A stretch of 45,346 nucleotides of DNA from Cyanobacteria bacterium bin.51. GTDB lineage: Bacteria; Cyanobacteriota; Cyanobacteriia; PCC-6307; Cyanobiaceae. The stretch lies in contig JABMPN010000089.1 of the NCBI GenBank assembly GCA_013203655.1, positions 1-45,346 of the forward strand, read 5' to 3'. Both the position numbers and the translations under genes were made by a program. Below the pieces are notes generated by a model, which searched no databases, was not told the origin of the DNA, and saw only the letters and a program-made list of their open reading frames with translations. Below, piece by piece: positions 8,509 through 18,460 of this stretch. Within the stretch, counting starts at the first letter, position 1, and each line of letters starts with the position of its first letter.

Positions 8509-11500
8509 GCGCCGCCGGCTGATCAGCAGGTGCGCGGCGGGAATGTAGAAGAGCGCCAGCACCGTGGCGCCGCCCAGCCCACCGGCGATCGCGATCGCCA
8601 GGGGCGGCCAGAAGCCGGTGGGATCCAGCATCAGCGGCACGAAACCGATGATCGTGGTGAGGGTGGTGGTGATCACGTGGCGGGTGGCATGCAGCACCAC
8701 GCGCACCACCGCCGGGCCATCGCCGTGGCGGGCTTCGGGGTCCTGGCGCAGGGAGGAGAGCACCACGATCGAATCGTTGATCGCCAGGCCGATCAGGCCC
8801 AGAATCCCCAGGATCGCCGTGAAGCCGAACAGCGAACCGCTCAGGCGCAGGGCGAAGGCCGCCAGGCCCACCGAGAGCAGCCCCACCGAGCCGATCAGCC
8901 CGGCGGCCGCGAACGAACCCAGCGACAGCACAAGGGTGGCGGTCATCAGCAGGGCCAGCACCCCGACGGACACCAGCAGGTTGGCGACGGCGCCGCCGCG
9001 GGCATCGGCTTCACCCCCCAGTTCCAGCCGCACCCCCGCAGGCGGCTGCCACTGCTGTTGTTTCAGCTGCTCCTGCAACCGCTTCAACGCGGTGTCGGGC
9101 AGGGCACCCGCCTGTACGAAGGCCTGAACCGTGTTGAGCCGCTGGCCATCGCGGCGGGTGATCGCGGCGCGCTCGGGCTCCAGCCGGGCCGTGCCCAGGG
9201 CCGAGAGCGGAACGGCCCCTCCATCTGGGGCCACCAGGTCGAGATCGGCGGTGCCGGCGATCCGGCCGCGCTCGCCATCGCCCAGCCGCACCCGCACGGG
9301 GATCGTCTCGGTGTCCTGCAGAACGGTGCCGCCCAGGGCGCCATCGAGGTTGGCGCGCAGCTGCTGGGCCACGGCCGCATTGTCGAGGCCGCCGCGGAGG
9401 GCCTGCAGTTCATCAATCGGCAGGGTGAGCTTGGGCAGGGCCTCCGCCAGGCTGGCGCGGGTGTGGGTGATGGTCTCGATCCCTGAGAGCTCCACCCGGA
9501 TCCGGTCACCGGCCTGCTGCAGGGCCTCGAGATCGGAGCCGAACAGGCGCAGTTCGATCGGCGCATCGAACGGCGGCCCCTGCTCCAGCTGCCGCACCAG
9601 GATCTGGGCTTCGGGGAAGGCCTGGTCGAGGTCCTGCTGCAGGGCGCGGATAGTGGGGCGCACCTGATCGGTGCCCTTGAGTTGCACCAGGCCCTGGGCG
9701 TAGGCGGGATCGTTGTCGCGATCGGCCACCACGTTGTAGAAGAAGGAAGGGGCGCTGCTGCCGATGAACCAGTGCACGTCCTGCACAGCCGGATAGCGGC
9801 GGATCCGCTCGCGGGCCTCCAGTGCCAGCTTCTGGGTGCGACCGATGGCACTGGCCGGCGGCAGCTGCAGCTCGATCTGGAACTGATCGCGGTTGGTGGG
9901 GGGAAAGAACTGCTGCTCCAGGGTGCCGAGCATCGCGAAGCCGGCCACCGGCAACACCAGCGCCGCCGCCACCCCCAGCCAGGGCCGCCGGGTGATCCGC
10001 TCCAGGAATGCCCGGTAGCGGCGGGCCAGGACCGGGCTGGAGAGGCCGTTGAGCCACAGCTCCCCGTGCCAGCCCAGCGGCTGCCAGTCGCGCAGACGGC
10101 CCACCAGGGCCGGGATCACCGTGAGCGAGAGGAACAGGGAACTGAGCAGGGCCAGGATCACCGTGAGCCCGATCGAGCCGATGAATTCACCACTCGCCCC
10201 CGGGGAGGTGGCGATCGGCACGAAGGCCAGCACCGTGGTGAGGGTGGAGGCCAGCATCGGCACCTGCAGGCCGCGCACCGTGCCCACCACCGCCTGCTGC
10301 GGCGCTTCACCGGAGCGCAGCCGCTGCTGCACTTCGTCCACCACCAGGATCGCGTTATCGATCAGCAGGCCGAGGGCAATGATGATGCCGGTGGCCGACA
10401 TCTGATGCAGGGGGACCCCCAGCACCTTCATGGCGCCGAACACCATCAGGCTGGCCAGCGGCAGCGCCGCCCCCACGATCAGGGCCGCCTTGGCGCCCAG
10501 CATCAGCAGCGACACCGCCAGCACCAGTAACGACCCCACGATCAGGTTGCTGATCACGCCATTGAGACGCGCCTCCACGTAGCGGCTCTGGTCGAGCACG
10601 GTGCGCAGATGCAGGCCAGGGGGGAGGCTGTCGCCGAACTCCGCCAGGGTGGCGCGGGCCTGCTGGGCCCAGTCGTCCACGCGGTAGTCGGGCTCCACCG
10701 TGGCCGCCACCACCACCGCCGGATGGCCGGCCACGATCGCCAGCTCCCGCGCCGGCGACTCCACCCCCTGGCTCACCGTGGCCACATCACCCAGCCGCGC
10801 GGCTGTGCCGTCCGCGCCGATGCGGATCGGGATGCTGCGGATCTTCTCGGTGGAATCGAGGGCGCTCTCGAGCTCCAGCAGCAGTTGCTGGTTGGCGCCA
10901 CGGATCTCACCGGCCGCTTCCTTGGCATCACTGGCGCGGATCTGACCCGCCAGGGAGGCCGGGGTGAGACCCAGGCGGGCCAGGGACGCCGGCGACACCG
11001 CGACGGTGATCTCCTCCTGCTGGGCCCCGTAGCGCTCCACGGTGTCGGTGCCGGGCAGAGCCCGCAGGCGTTCCTCCAGCAGCTCCGCCTGGCGGGCCAG
11101 GATCACCTGATTGGCCGGATCAGGGCGCTCCCAGGTGAGCCCCACGATCAGAGCGCTGGCGCTGATCGCCGCATCGCGGAATTCCGGCGCGCTCGCCTCG
11201 CTCGGCAGCAGGGGAGTGGCGTCGTCGATCTTGCCGCGCACCTTGCTCCAGACCGGATCCACGTCCTTGAGCGTGTCTTTAAGTTCGATCGAGACGATCG
11301 AGGTGCCGCTGCTGGAGGTGGAGGTGATGTGGTCCACCTCCTCGAGTTCAAGCAGTTCGTCCTCCAGGGGCATGCTGACCAGCGCTTCGAGCCGCTCCGG
11401 TGTGGCGCCCGGCAGGAAGGTCACCACCTGGGCCGTGCGCCGGGTGGTGATCGGATCCTCCAGCCGCGGCAGGGTGAACAGCGAGGAGAGGCCCCACACC

Positions 11501-11559
11501 AGCACCAGCGCCACGGTGAGCAGCAGCAGCTGGCGGTTGCGAAAGAAGAGATCGTGCAT
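8473..11559 (-). CDS. RND efflux transporter permease (AcrB/HAE family)
   Basis: 1028 aa, two RND halves, partnered with an MFP gene. Tail-to-tail overlap of 36 nt with the pirin gene. Confidence 0.93.
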   Translation of the reverse strand: MHDLFFRNRQLLLLTVALVLVWGLSSLFTLPRLEDPITTRRTAQVVTFLPGATPERLEALVSMPLEDELLELEEVDHITSTSSSGTSIVSIELKDTLKDVDPVWSKVRGKIDDATPLLPSEASAPEFRDAAISASALIVGLTWERPDPANQVILARQAELLEERLRALPGTDTVERYGAQQEEITVAVSPASLARLGLTPASLAGQIRASDAKEAAGEIRGANQQLLLELESALDSTEKIRSIPIRIGADGTAARLGDVATVSQGVESPARELAIVAGHPAVVVAATVEPDYRVDDWAQQARATLAEFGDSLPPGLHLRTVLDQSRYVEARLNGVISNLIVGSLLVLAVSLLMLGAKAALIVGAALPLASLMVFGAMKVLGVPLHQMSATGIIIALGLLIDNAILVVDEVQQRLRSGEAPQQAVVGTVRGLQVPMLASTLTTVLAFVPIATSPGASGEFIGSIGLTVILALLSSLFLSLTVIPALVGRLRDWQPLGWHGELWLNGLSSPVLARRYRAFLERITRRPWLGVAAALVLPVAGFAMLGTLEQQFFPPTNRDQFQIELQLPPASAIGRTQKLALEARERIRRYPAVQDVHWFIGSSAPSFFYNVVADRDNDPAYAQGLVQLKGTDQVRPTIRALQQDLDQAFPEAQILVRQLEQGPPFDAPIELRLFGSDLEALQQAGDRIRVELSGIETITHTRASLAEALPKLTLPIDELQALRGGLDNAAVAQQLRANLDGALGGTVLQDTETIPVRVRLGDGERGRIAGTADLDLVAPDGGAVPLSALGTARLEPERAAITRRDGQRLNTVQAFVQAGALPDTALKRLQEQLKQQQWQPPAGVRLELGGEADARGGAVANLLVSVGVLALLMTATLVLSLGSFAAAGLIGSVGLLSVGLAAFALRLSGSLFGFTAILGILGLIGLAINDSIVVLSSLRQDPEARHGDGPAVVRVVLHATRHVITTTLTTIIGFVPLMLDPTGFWPPLAIAIAGGLGGATVLALFYIPAAHLLISRRRSGQLKPQQVSA

Positions 11560-11565
11560 CGGGCT

Positions 11566-12987
11566 TCAGGGCTTCGCCATCGCCGGTTGGGCCGTCACCA
11601 GTTGGCCTGGCACCACCCGGTGGACGCCGGAGCGGATCACCTGATCGCCGGAGCGCAGGGTGCCGCGCACCAACGACCGCTCCGCCTCGCTGTGCACCAG
11701 CTCCACCACCCGCCTGCCCACCACGCCGGTGCCGGGCGCTAGGGGACGGCCCCGCCTGATCTTGGTGGGCTTGCTCTCGGAGGGATTTCCATCGCTGGGC
11801 TGGCGACCCGCGGGCTCCTCCAGCACATACACCGCCCACAGCCCCTTGCCGGCCGCCACCAGGGCGGTGGTGGGCAGCCAGAAGCCCTGGCCGGTCTGCT
11901 CCTGGCGCAGGGCCAGGCGCACGGTCTGGCCCACGGCCAGGTTCTGGCCCGCCGCCTGGGTCTGGTCGGGAATCGTCAGCACCACCGTGACGGTGCGGCT
12001 GGCGGCATCGAGCTCGGGCAGCAGCGCCTGCACCCGGGCCGGGAAGGTGCGCTCGCCCACCGCAACGGTCTGGGAGCTGCCCACCGCCAGATCCGCGGCC
12101 ACCGCCGGCGAAACACCTACCCGGGCCTCGCGGGGGCCGCTCTCGACCACGCTGATCACCGGCTGCCCAGGCTCCACCACCACACCCTCATCGATCGAGC
12201 GCGTGCCGATCCGGCCGGCAAAGGGGGCCTTGAGCACGCTGGTGTCGAGATCGAGGTCGACCTGGCGGAGCCGGGCCTGGAGCTGGGCCACCTGGGCCTC
12301 CTGGGCCTCGAGTTGCTCGGTGCGGGTGCCGGCCTGCAGCTCCTCGGAGCGGCTGCGGGCCTGGGCGAGGCGATGGCTGCGGGCCGCGGTCTCGCTCACC
12401 AGCCGGTCTACGTCTTCGCGGGCGATGGCCCCCTGCCGGAAGAGCTCCTGGCGGCGGTCGCGCTGCAGGGTGGCCAGGGCCAGCTGCTGCTTCACCTCCG
12501 CCACCGCCGAGGCCGCCTCCTGGCGCCGCTCGGGCCGGGGGCCTGCGCGCAACTCACTCAGCAGGGCCTGGGCGCCCGCCAGCTGGGCCTGCAGATCGAG
12601 GCGCCGGGCCCGCAGGCGGCGGTCGTCGAGGCTGGCGAGGGCCTGACCCCGGGTCACCCGATCCCCCTCCTGGACCAGCACCGCGGCGACCGTGCCCTCC
12701 TGCTCGAACCCGAGGCTGCTCTGGCGTGTCGCCACCAGCTCGCCGCTGAACTGACGCTGGGTGCTGAACCGGTCGGTGGAGCGGACGGTGACCACCGCCA
12801 CGGGCAGGCCGCCGAGGGCCGGAGCCGGGGCGAGCGTGCGCCAGGCCAGCAGCCCTGCCCCCAGGACCACCACCGACACCCCAGCGGTGGCGAGCAGTCT
12901 GGGCTTCCGCCGCAGGGGCTCCAGCCGAGCGCTCAGTCGCCCCAGCACGGGCGGCGACCACCACCCACGCTGCCCATCAGCGTGCAT
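11566..12987 (-). CDS. RND efflux periplasmic adaptor (membrane fusion protein)
   Basis: Membrane anchor then lipoyl/coiled-coil/barrel pattern (FSGELVATRQSSLGFEQEGTVAAVLVQEGDRVTRGQALASLDDRRLRAR). Start placed at the ATG giving MHADGQRGWW; the track ORF extends to 13092. Confidence 0.88.
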   Translation of the reverse strand: MHADGQRGWWSPPVLGRLSARLEPLRRKPRLLATAGVSVVVLGAGLLAWRTLAPAPALGGLPVAVVTVRSTDRFSTQRQFSGELVATRQSSLGFEQEGTVAAVLVQEGDRVTRGQALASLDDRRLRARRLDLQAQLAGAQALLSELRAGPRPERRQEAASAVAEVKQQLALATLQRDRRQELFRQGAIAREDVDRLVSETAARSHRLAQARSRSEELQAGTRTEQLEAQEAQVAQLQARLRQVDLDLDTSVLKAPFAGRIGTRSIDEGVVVEPGQPVISVVESGPREARVGVSPAVAADLAVGSSQTVAVGERTFPARVQALLPELDAASRTVTVVLTIPDQTQAAGQNLAVGQTVRLALRQEQTGQGFWLPTTALVAAGKGLWAVYVLEEPAGRQPSDGNPSESKPTKIRRGRPLAPGTGVVGRRVVELVHSEAERSLVRGTLRSGDQVIRSGVHRVVPGQLVTAQPAMAKP

Positions 12988-13005
12988 AACAACTTTTTGT
13001 GTATG
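12985..13005. promoter_or_regulatory. Near-palindrome in the efflux/PadR divergent promoter
   Basis: CATAACAA-CTTT-TTGTGTATG; arms CATA(A)CAA / TTG(TG)TATG. Confidence 0.4.
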
Positions 13006-13066
13006 GCCGGACCCTAGCGGTACGTTGTTGGCTCCGTCAATTCCGCCGCCGGCGCCTCCCAACGCC

Positions 13067-13612
13067 ATGGCCCTGGCCCACACGATCCTCACGGTGCTCT
13101 GCGAGCAGCCCCGCAGCGGCTACGCCATCAGCAAGCTGTTCGAAGAGACCATCGCCTGCTACTGGAAGGCCAGCCAGCAGCAGATCTACCGGGAGCTGGC
13201 GGCCATGGAGGCGAAGGGCTGGCTGAATCACGAGCTGGTGCCCCAGGCCGGCAAGCCCGACAAGAAGGTTTACGCCCTCACCACTACCGGCCGCGAGGAA
13301 CTAGACCGCTGGAACCGGGAGCCCACCCATCCCACACCCATCCGGGAGGACCTGGGGGTGCGGGTGCTGGGCGGCGCCAACATGCCCCCGGCCGTGCTGA
13401 TCGGGGAACTGGAGAGGCGGCGCCGGATCCACCAGCAGAACCTCGAGAACTACCTACAGCGCCAGCAGGAATTCCAGCGCATGGCCGCCCCCAGCCTCCA
13501 TGACCAGTTCCGCTTCCTCACCCTGCGCCGCGGTATCCGCTACGAACAGGAGTGGGTGGCCTGGTGCGAGGAGGTGCGCGATTACATCAATGAGCACCTG
13601 CAGGACCGTTGA
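13067..13612 (+). CDS. PadR-family transcriptional regulator
   Basis: MALAHTILTVLCEQPRSGYAISKLFEETIACYWKASQQQIYRELAAMEAKGWLNHELVPQAGKPDKKVYALTTTGREEL, PadR winged helix plus C-terminal helical region; divergent from the RND operon. Confidence 0.93.
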   Translation: MALAHTILTVLCEQPRSGYAISKLFEETIACYWKASQQQIYRELAAMEAKGWLNHELVPQAGKPDKKVYALTTTGREELDRWNREPTHPTPIREDLGVRVLGGANMPPAVLIGELERRRRIHQQNLENYLQRQQEFQRMAAPSLHDQFRFLTLRRGIRYEQEWVAWCEEVRDYINEHLQDR

Positions 13613-13654
13613 AACTCCGATCGCGGAACGCTGAAATTCCGATGGCGGAACGCT
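13611..13654. repeat. Two 22-bp tandem repeats at the padR stop codon
   Basis: GAAACTCCGATCGCGGAACGCT / GAAATTCCGATGGCGGAACGCT. Confidence 0.7.
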
Positions 13655-13692
13655 GAACCTTCGGCAGCGCGGCCCAAGCGGCTGAGGTTCAG
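13653..13692 (+). terminator. Hairpin downstream of the PadR gene, terminator-like without a clear U tract
   Basis: CTGAACCT ... AGGTTCAG (8 bp perfect) enclosing CAGC ... GCTG. Confidence 0.45.
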
Positions 13693-13958
13693 AGGATGTA
13701 GCGAGTGCAATCTCAGGGGAAGATCACCAGGTGAGCCTCATTCCGCCTGCTCCAAAACCTCCCCAAACCATCCAACCGTTCGGTTCAATCCCGCCACGGG
13801 ACGACCCAACGGCAACACTCACTGGGCCCATCGCCTTGACAGTGACGCTTTTCCCTTGGTCACCGGGCCGGGGCTTGGCGAGCCGACGGCCCTCCAGCGG
13901 AAAGCGCTGCAAACCTTTGGGCCGGAACGCAAACCCATCGGGGCTCAGCGAAATCGCA

Positions 13959-14055
13959 GGATTCTCAGCGATCCCCCTGCGCATCGAAGACAAAACAACC
14001 TCCGCAGGGGCCTCGGTCCTGACGGGCACAGGAACCGTGAGTTTTCTGAGAATCC
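13959..14055. ncRNA. Candidate structured RNA (predicted three-way junction); strand unresolved
   Basis: Outer stem GGATTCTCAG (13959-13968)/CTGAGAATCC (14046-14055); inner stems CCCCTGCG/CGCAGGGG (13974-13981/14003-14010) and CGGTCCTG/CAGGAACCG (14014-14021/14029-14037, one bulge). Confidence 0.35.
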
Positions 14056-14083
14056 GTTGAAGAGTTGAGAAGAGGCCCGACGA

Positions 14084-14101
14084 CTGCAGCGTTTGCTGCA
14101 G
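14084..14101. other. Perfect 7-bp hairpin upstream of the 79-aa ORF
   Basis: CTGCAGC-GTTT-GCTGCAG. Confidence 0.6.
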
Positions 14102-14153
14102 CACTGTGCAGCACCCGTTCCTTCAATCAACTCGTTCTTCCCTTTGGCTGACC

Positions 14154-14393
14154 ATGGTTCAGCTACGTGCCCTGCCCGACCCCAGCCTTCCCGATCTTGA
14201 TCCGGAAGCGGTGGTGCAGGGCCGCCGCTGGTCAGCACGCTACCGGGGGTTCCTGCTCCTCCCCCAGCCGGACCTCAGCTGGCTGGTGCGGCCGGAGCGC
14301 AGCCCGATGGGAGTGCTGCCCTTCCGCACCCCTCCCAATTCCCTCGATGATGTCAAGGCCTTGGTTGACTGGCGCCTCAATCAGGCCGCCTGA
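14154..14393 (+). CDS. Small hypothetical protein (79 aa)
   Basis: MVQLRALPDPSLPDLDPEAVVQGRRWSARYRGFLLLPQPDLSWLVRPERSPMGVLPFRTPPNSLDDVKALVDWRLNQAA; coherent composition, not a shadow of a known gene. Confidence 0.7.
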   Translation: MVQLRALPDPSLPDLDPEAVVQGRRWSARYRGFLLLPQPDLSWLVRPERSPMGVLPFRTPPNSLDDVKALVDWRLNQAA

Positions 14394-14722
14394 GGCGGTG
14401 TTGGCGTTGGTGAGGTTTGGAACGGCAGCACCAGGGTGACCCAGCGATCCGGCCGTTCGGGCCTGGCACGCCGCGCCTGACGCACACCAAACGGAACCCG
14501 CAGCACATTGGTGCCCTCAACGTGAAAGACCTCGCCGCGGGAGTGGGAATGGGCCATCGAACCACGCAGGGGGGGGAGTTCGGGTTCGCGCCTCCTCGGA
14601 GTGCTGCCCTGTGGAGTGCTGCCACCCCTTCCATCAGCGCTGTCGTCTGCAATGGCCAGGGCCGCCAGGTTCAGGTGGCTGGGGGCACGGGGGCCTTTGC
14701 TGCTGCCGTCGTTGTTTTTCAT
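14381..14722 (-). CDS. Hypothetical protein (about 113 aa)
   Basis: MKNNDGSSKGPRAPSHLNLAALAIADDSADGRGGSTPQG...GEVFHVEGTNVLRVPFGVRQARRARPERPDRWVTLVLPFQ; start chosen inside the longer track ORF. Confidence 0.5.
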   Translation of the reverse strand: MKNNDGSSKGPRAPSHLNLAALAIADDSADGRGGSTPQGSTPRRREPELPPLRGSMAHSHSRGEVFHVEGTNVLRVPFGVRQARRARPERPDRWVTLVLPFQTSPTPTPPQAA

Positions 14723-14867
14723 GATCCCGGGTATGAGGAGCGGGCTGGCATGGGAGAGCAACCGCACGGGATTGCCCTGTTTGCCGGGAATGTAGCCCCC
14801 TTTCCAGTCGCCGGGTAGGGCGGAGATGCCGCCTACCGTTCCGGCTGAAGAAGTGACCGCATGATAC

Positions 14868-17800
14868 TCACTCGCTGACCGCCATCTCCTCCACCGTCGG
14901 ACAGGTGCAGACCAGGTTGCGATCGCCGTAGGCGTTGTCGATCCGGGCCACCGCCGGCCAGAACTTGTTGCGGCGCTGGGCTTCACCGGCCGGGAAGGCC
15001 GCCTGGCTGCGGCTGTAGGGACGATCCCAGTGGTCGGCGGTGACGGCAGAGAGGGTGTGGGGGGCGCGGCGCAGGGGGTTGTCGCTGGGATCGGCGGCGC
15101 CCGATTCAATGGCGGCCGCCTCGACGCGGATCGCCACCATCGCCGCGCAGAACCGCTCGATTTCCAGAAGCGACTCGCTTTCGGTGGGCTCGACCATCAC
15201 CGTGCCGGCCACCGGCCAGCTCACGGTCGGTGCATGGAAGCCGTAATCCATCAGCCGTTTGGCCAGGTCATCGACCTCCAGACCAGCACTGCGCTTGAGC
15301 GGACGCAGATCAAGGATGCACTCGTGGGCCACCCGGCCGCCGGCGCCGCGGAACAGCACCGGGTAGTGGTCCTCCAGCCGGCTGGCGACCAGGTTGGCGG
15401 CCAGCAGGGCCACCGCACTCGCCTGACGCAGGCCGGCGCCGCCCATCATCCGCACGTACATCCAGCTGATCGGCAGGATGCCGGCACTGCCCCAGGGCGC
15501 GGCGGACACCGGACCGATCGCCTGGCGCTCAGGCCCAGAAGCAGACGTCTCGGTATGGGGATGGCCGGGCAGAAAGGGAACCAGATGGGGCGCCACCCCG
15601 ATCGGGCCAACCCCGGGACCTCCGCCGCCGTGGGGAATGCAGAAGGTCTTGTGCAGGTTGAGGTGGCAGACATCGGCGCCGAAACGACCCGGCTGGGCGA
15701 GCCCCACCTGGGCATTGAGATTGGCGCCATCGAGATAGACCTGGCCGCCATACCGGTGCACCACCGCGCAGAGCTGGCGGATGCCGGTTTCAAAAACACC
15801 ATGGGTGGAGGGATAGGTGACCATCACCGCCGCCAGCGATGCGGCGTGGGTCTGGGCCTTGGCCTCCAGGTCGGCCAGGTCGATGTTGCCGTCGGCATCG
15901 CAGGCCACCGGCACCACCTTGAGGCCAGCCATGACGGCGCTGGCCGGGTTGGTGCCATGGGCGCTGGTGGGGATCAGGCAGATGTGGCGCGCGCCCTCGC
16001 CGCGGCTGCGGTGCCAGGCCCGGATCACCAGCAGGCCGGCATACTCCCCCTGGGACCCGGCATTGGGCTGCAGCGACACCCCGGCAAAGCCCGTGCAGGC
16101 CGCCAGCCAACCTTCCAGATCGGCCACCAGCTTTGCGTAGCCCAGGGTCTGGCTGGTCGGGGCGAAAGGATGCAGTTCGGCGAACTCCGGCCAGCTCACG
16201 GGCGCCAGCTCGGCGGCAGCGTTGAGCTTCATCGTGCAGCTTCCCAGCGGGATCATGCCGTGCACCAGCGAGAGATCTTTGGAGACCAGCCGCTGGATGT
16301 AGCGCAGCAGCTCGGTTTCGCTGCGGTAGCGATGGAAGACCTCCTGGTTCAGCCAGGGGCGCTGCCGCAGCGGCAGACCCGCCAGCAGGTGGCCATCCAG
16401 CGTGTGGCCAGCGCTGGTGGCGGTGCGCTCCAGCTCGGCCAGCAAGGCCGCCGCGCTCGGGGCCTGCTCACCTCCTGCAAAAACTGCCAACAAGCGATCC
16501 AGCTCGGCGGTGTCGGTGCGCTCATCGAGGCTGATGGCCAGACCACTGATTGCCGTGCCAGCAGGGGACAGCGGCCGCAGGTTGAAGCCGGCCGCCTCGG
16601 CGCTGGCCAGCAGGCTGGCGGCAGCCGGGGTGCGCAGGCTGAGCGTGTCGAAGGCCGGGCCGGGCTCCACGGCAAAGCCCAGCCGCTCCAGGCCCAGGGC
16701 CAGGGCGGCCCGCTGCAGCAGTAGCCGACGGGCGATCGCCGCGAGGCCATCGGGTCCGTGGTGCACGGCGTAGAAGCTGGCCATCACCGCCAGCAGCACC
16801 TGGGCGGTGCAGATGTTGCTGGTGGCCTTGTCGCGCCGGATGTGCTGCTCACGGGTCTGCAGCGCCAGGCGCAGGGCGGGGTTGCCTTCCGCATCAAGCG
16901 ATTGGCCCACCAGCCGGCCGGGAATCTGGCGCTGGTGTTGGGTCGTTGTGGCGAAAAAGGCGGCATGGGGCCCGCCGCAGCCGAGTGGTACCCCGAACCG
17001 TTGGCTGCTGCCGACGGCAATGTCGGCTCCGAGCTGGCCAACGGGCTCGAGCAGCACCTGGGCCAGGGGATCGATCGCCACGGTGACCAGGGCGCCGGCG
17101 GTGTGTGCCGCGGCGATCACGGCGCGGGGATCCCAGAGCCGGCCGCTGCGGCAGGGCAACTGCAGCAGAACACCAAAGATGTCGCCTGACCTCTCGCCTG
17201 GACCATCGCCAAGACCGACAGGCAGGAGTCCGGCAGGGTCAAAGGTCTCGATCACCAGGCCCAGCGGTTCGGCGCGGGTCTGAAGCACGGCCAGGGTCTG
17301 GGGGAAGAGCCCCTGATCAACCAGGAAGCGGCGGGCCTCGGGTCGCTTGCAGGCGCCATAGCTGAGTGCCATGGCTTCGGCCGCGGCTGTGGCCTCATCG
17401 AGCAGAGAGGCGTTGGCGATCGGCAGGCCGGTGAGCTCGCTGATCAGGGTCTGGAAGTTGAGCAGGGCCTCCAGCCGCCCCTGGGCGATCTCCGCCTGGT
17501 ACGGGGTGTAGGCGGTGTACCAGGAGGGGTTCTCCAGCACCTGGCGCTGGATCACCGCCGGGGTGGCGGTGCCGTAGTACCCCAGCCCGATCAGGCTGCG
17601 CCGCACCTGGTTGGAGGCGGCGATCTGGCGCAGCTCGGCCAGGGCCTGGGCCTCTCCCACTCCGACTGGCAAGCCCACGGCCGCCTCGGCGGAGCTGAGC
17701 AGGATGTCGGCGGGGACCACCTCGGCGAGGAAACTGTCGAGATCACCGCAACCAACGGCGGCCAGCATCCGTGCCTGATCGGCCGGCGACGGTCCGATGT

Positions 17801-17951
17801 GTCGCGCCACGAACGCAGAGAGAACGACCGCTCCGGCGTTGCTGGGCGGCGGCGGACCGTTATTGGACTCGGCAGGCGTGGAGGTTGATGCATCGAAAGA
17901 AGCCTGAGCTTCGATCGCTTCGGTCGCCAGTCCTGAAGGGGCTGCGGTCAC
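14868..17951 (-). CDS. gcvP: Glycine dehydrogenase (decarboxylating), P protein
   Basis: 1027 aa; [20 protein letters not shown] site [19 protein letters not shown]. Confidence 0.97.
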   Translation of the reverse strand: MTAAPSGLATEAIEAQASFDASTSTPAESNNGPPPPSNAGAVVLSAFVARHIGPSPADQARMLAAVGCGDLDSFLAEVVPADILLSSAEAAVGLPVGVGEAQALAELRQIAASNQVRRSLIGLGYYGTATPAVIQRQVLENPSWYTAYTPYQAEIAQGRLEALLNFQTLISELTGLPIANASLLDEATAAAEAMALSYGACKRPEARRFLVDQGLFPQTLAVLQTRAEPLGLVIETFDPAGLLPVGLGDGPGERSGDIFGVLLQLPCRSGRLWDPRAVIAAAHTAGALVTVAIDPLAQVLLEPVGQLGADIAVGSSQRFGVPLGCGGPHAAFFATTTQHQRQIPGRLVGQSLDAEGNPALRLALQTREQHIRRDKATSNICTAQVLLAVMASFYAVHHGPDGLAAIARRLLLQRAALALGLERLGFAVEPGPAFDTLSLRTPAAASLLASAEAAGFNLRPLSPAGTAISGLAISLDERTDTAELDRLLAVFAGGEQAPSAAALLAELERTATSAGHTLDGHLLAGLPLRQRPWLNQEVFHRYRSETELLRYIQRLVSKDLSLVHGMIPLGSCTMKLNAAAELAPVSWPEFAELHPFAPTSQTLGYAKLVADLEGWLAACTGFAGVSLQPNAGSQGEYAGLLVIRAWHRSRGEGARHICLIPTSAHGTNPASAVMAGLKVVPVACDADGNIDLADLEAKAQTHAASLAAVMVTYPSTHGVFETGIRQLCAVVHRYGGQVYLDGANLNAQVGLAQPGRFGADVCHLNLHKTFCIPHGGGGPGVGPIGVAPHLVPFLPGHPHTETSASGPERQAIGPVSAAPWGSAGILPISWMYVRMMGGAGLRQASAVALLAANLVASRLEDHYPVLFRGAGGRVAHECILDLRPLKRSAGLEVDDLAKRLMDYGFHAPTVSWPVAGTVMVEPTESESLLEIERFCAAMVAIRVEAAAIESGAADPSDNPLRRAPHTLSAVTADHWDRPYSRSQAAFPAGEAQRRNKFWPAVARIDNAYGDRNLVCTCPTVEEMAVSE

Positions 17952-18023
17952 GGCCTGGCGCCTATTGGGGGTATGGGCGAGTGTAGGGATATTCGCCAGG
18001 CAGGCAGGCTCGCCCGAGCGCCT

Positions 18024-18413
18024 TCAACCCCCTTCGACCTTTGCGCGGTAGTGGCCGGCATCCATCAGATCGTTGAGTTCCGCCGCCGCACTGGGGCGCA
18101 CCAGCAGCAACCAGCCTTCGCCGAAGGGGTCGTTCTGGATCTCCTCCGGGCTGGCCAGCACCGCCTCGTTGCGCACCTCAACGGTGCCGCTGATCGGGGC
18201 GTAGACGTCTTCGACGGCCTTGACCGACTCCACCGAGCCGAAACTTGTGCCCCGCTCGAGGCTGGCGCCCACGTCCGGCAATTCGACAAAGACAATGTCG
18301 CCCAGTTGCTGCACGGCGAAGGCGCTGACCCCCACCCGCACCAGCTCGCCTTCGGCTCGGGCATATTCGTGGCTCTCGGCGTAACGGCAGTCGTCGGGGT
18401 AGGGGAGCGCCAT
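18024..18413 (-). CDS. gcvH: Glycine cleavage system H protein
   Basis: 129 aa, RYAESHEYARAEGELVRVGVSAFAVQQLGDIVFVELPDVG...FGSVESVKAVEDVYAPISG. Confidence 0.97.
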   Translation of the reverse strand: MALPYPDDCRYAESHEYARAEGELVRVGVSAFAVQQLGDIVFVELPDVGASLERGTSFGSVESVKAVEDVYAPISGTVEVRNEAVLASPEEIQNDPFGEGWLLLVRPSAAAELNDLMDAGHYRAKVEGG

Positions 18414-18460
18414 CGCTGCCGGAATTTCAGAGGTGCCTCACTGTGGCGGAACGCCGCCGG

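Noticed and set aside
8581-8602. Overlapping GCGATCGC (HIP1) sites
   Set aside because: HIP1 is a known highly iterated palindrome of many cyanobacterial genomes; no locus-specific meaning.
13774-13800. tRNA-like T-arm GGTTCAATCCC (antisense reads GGIEP) in the gap after padR; considered a tRNA or two-piece tmRNA
   Set aside because: The 5-bp T-stem does not pair, and no acceptor, D-arm, CCA or tmRNA tag sequence (ANxIVPF-like) was found nearby.
13724-14104. 126-aa minus ORF and 109-aa plus ORF in the padR downstream gap
   Set aside because: Overlapping frames with no recognisable domain; the region looks non-coding and structured.
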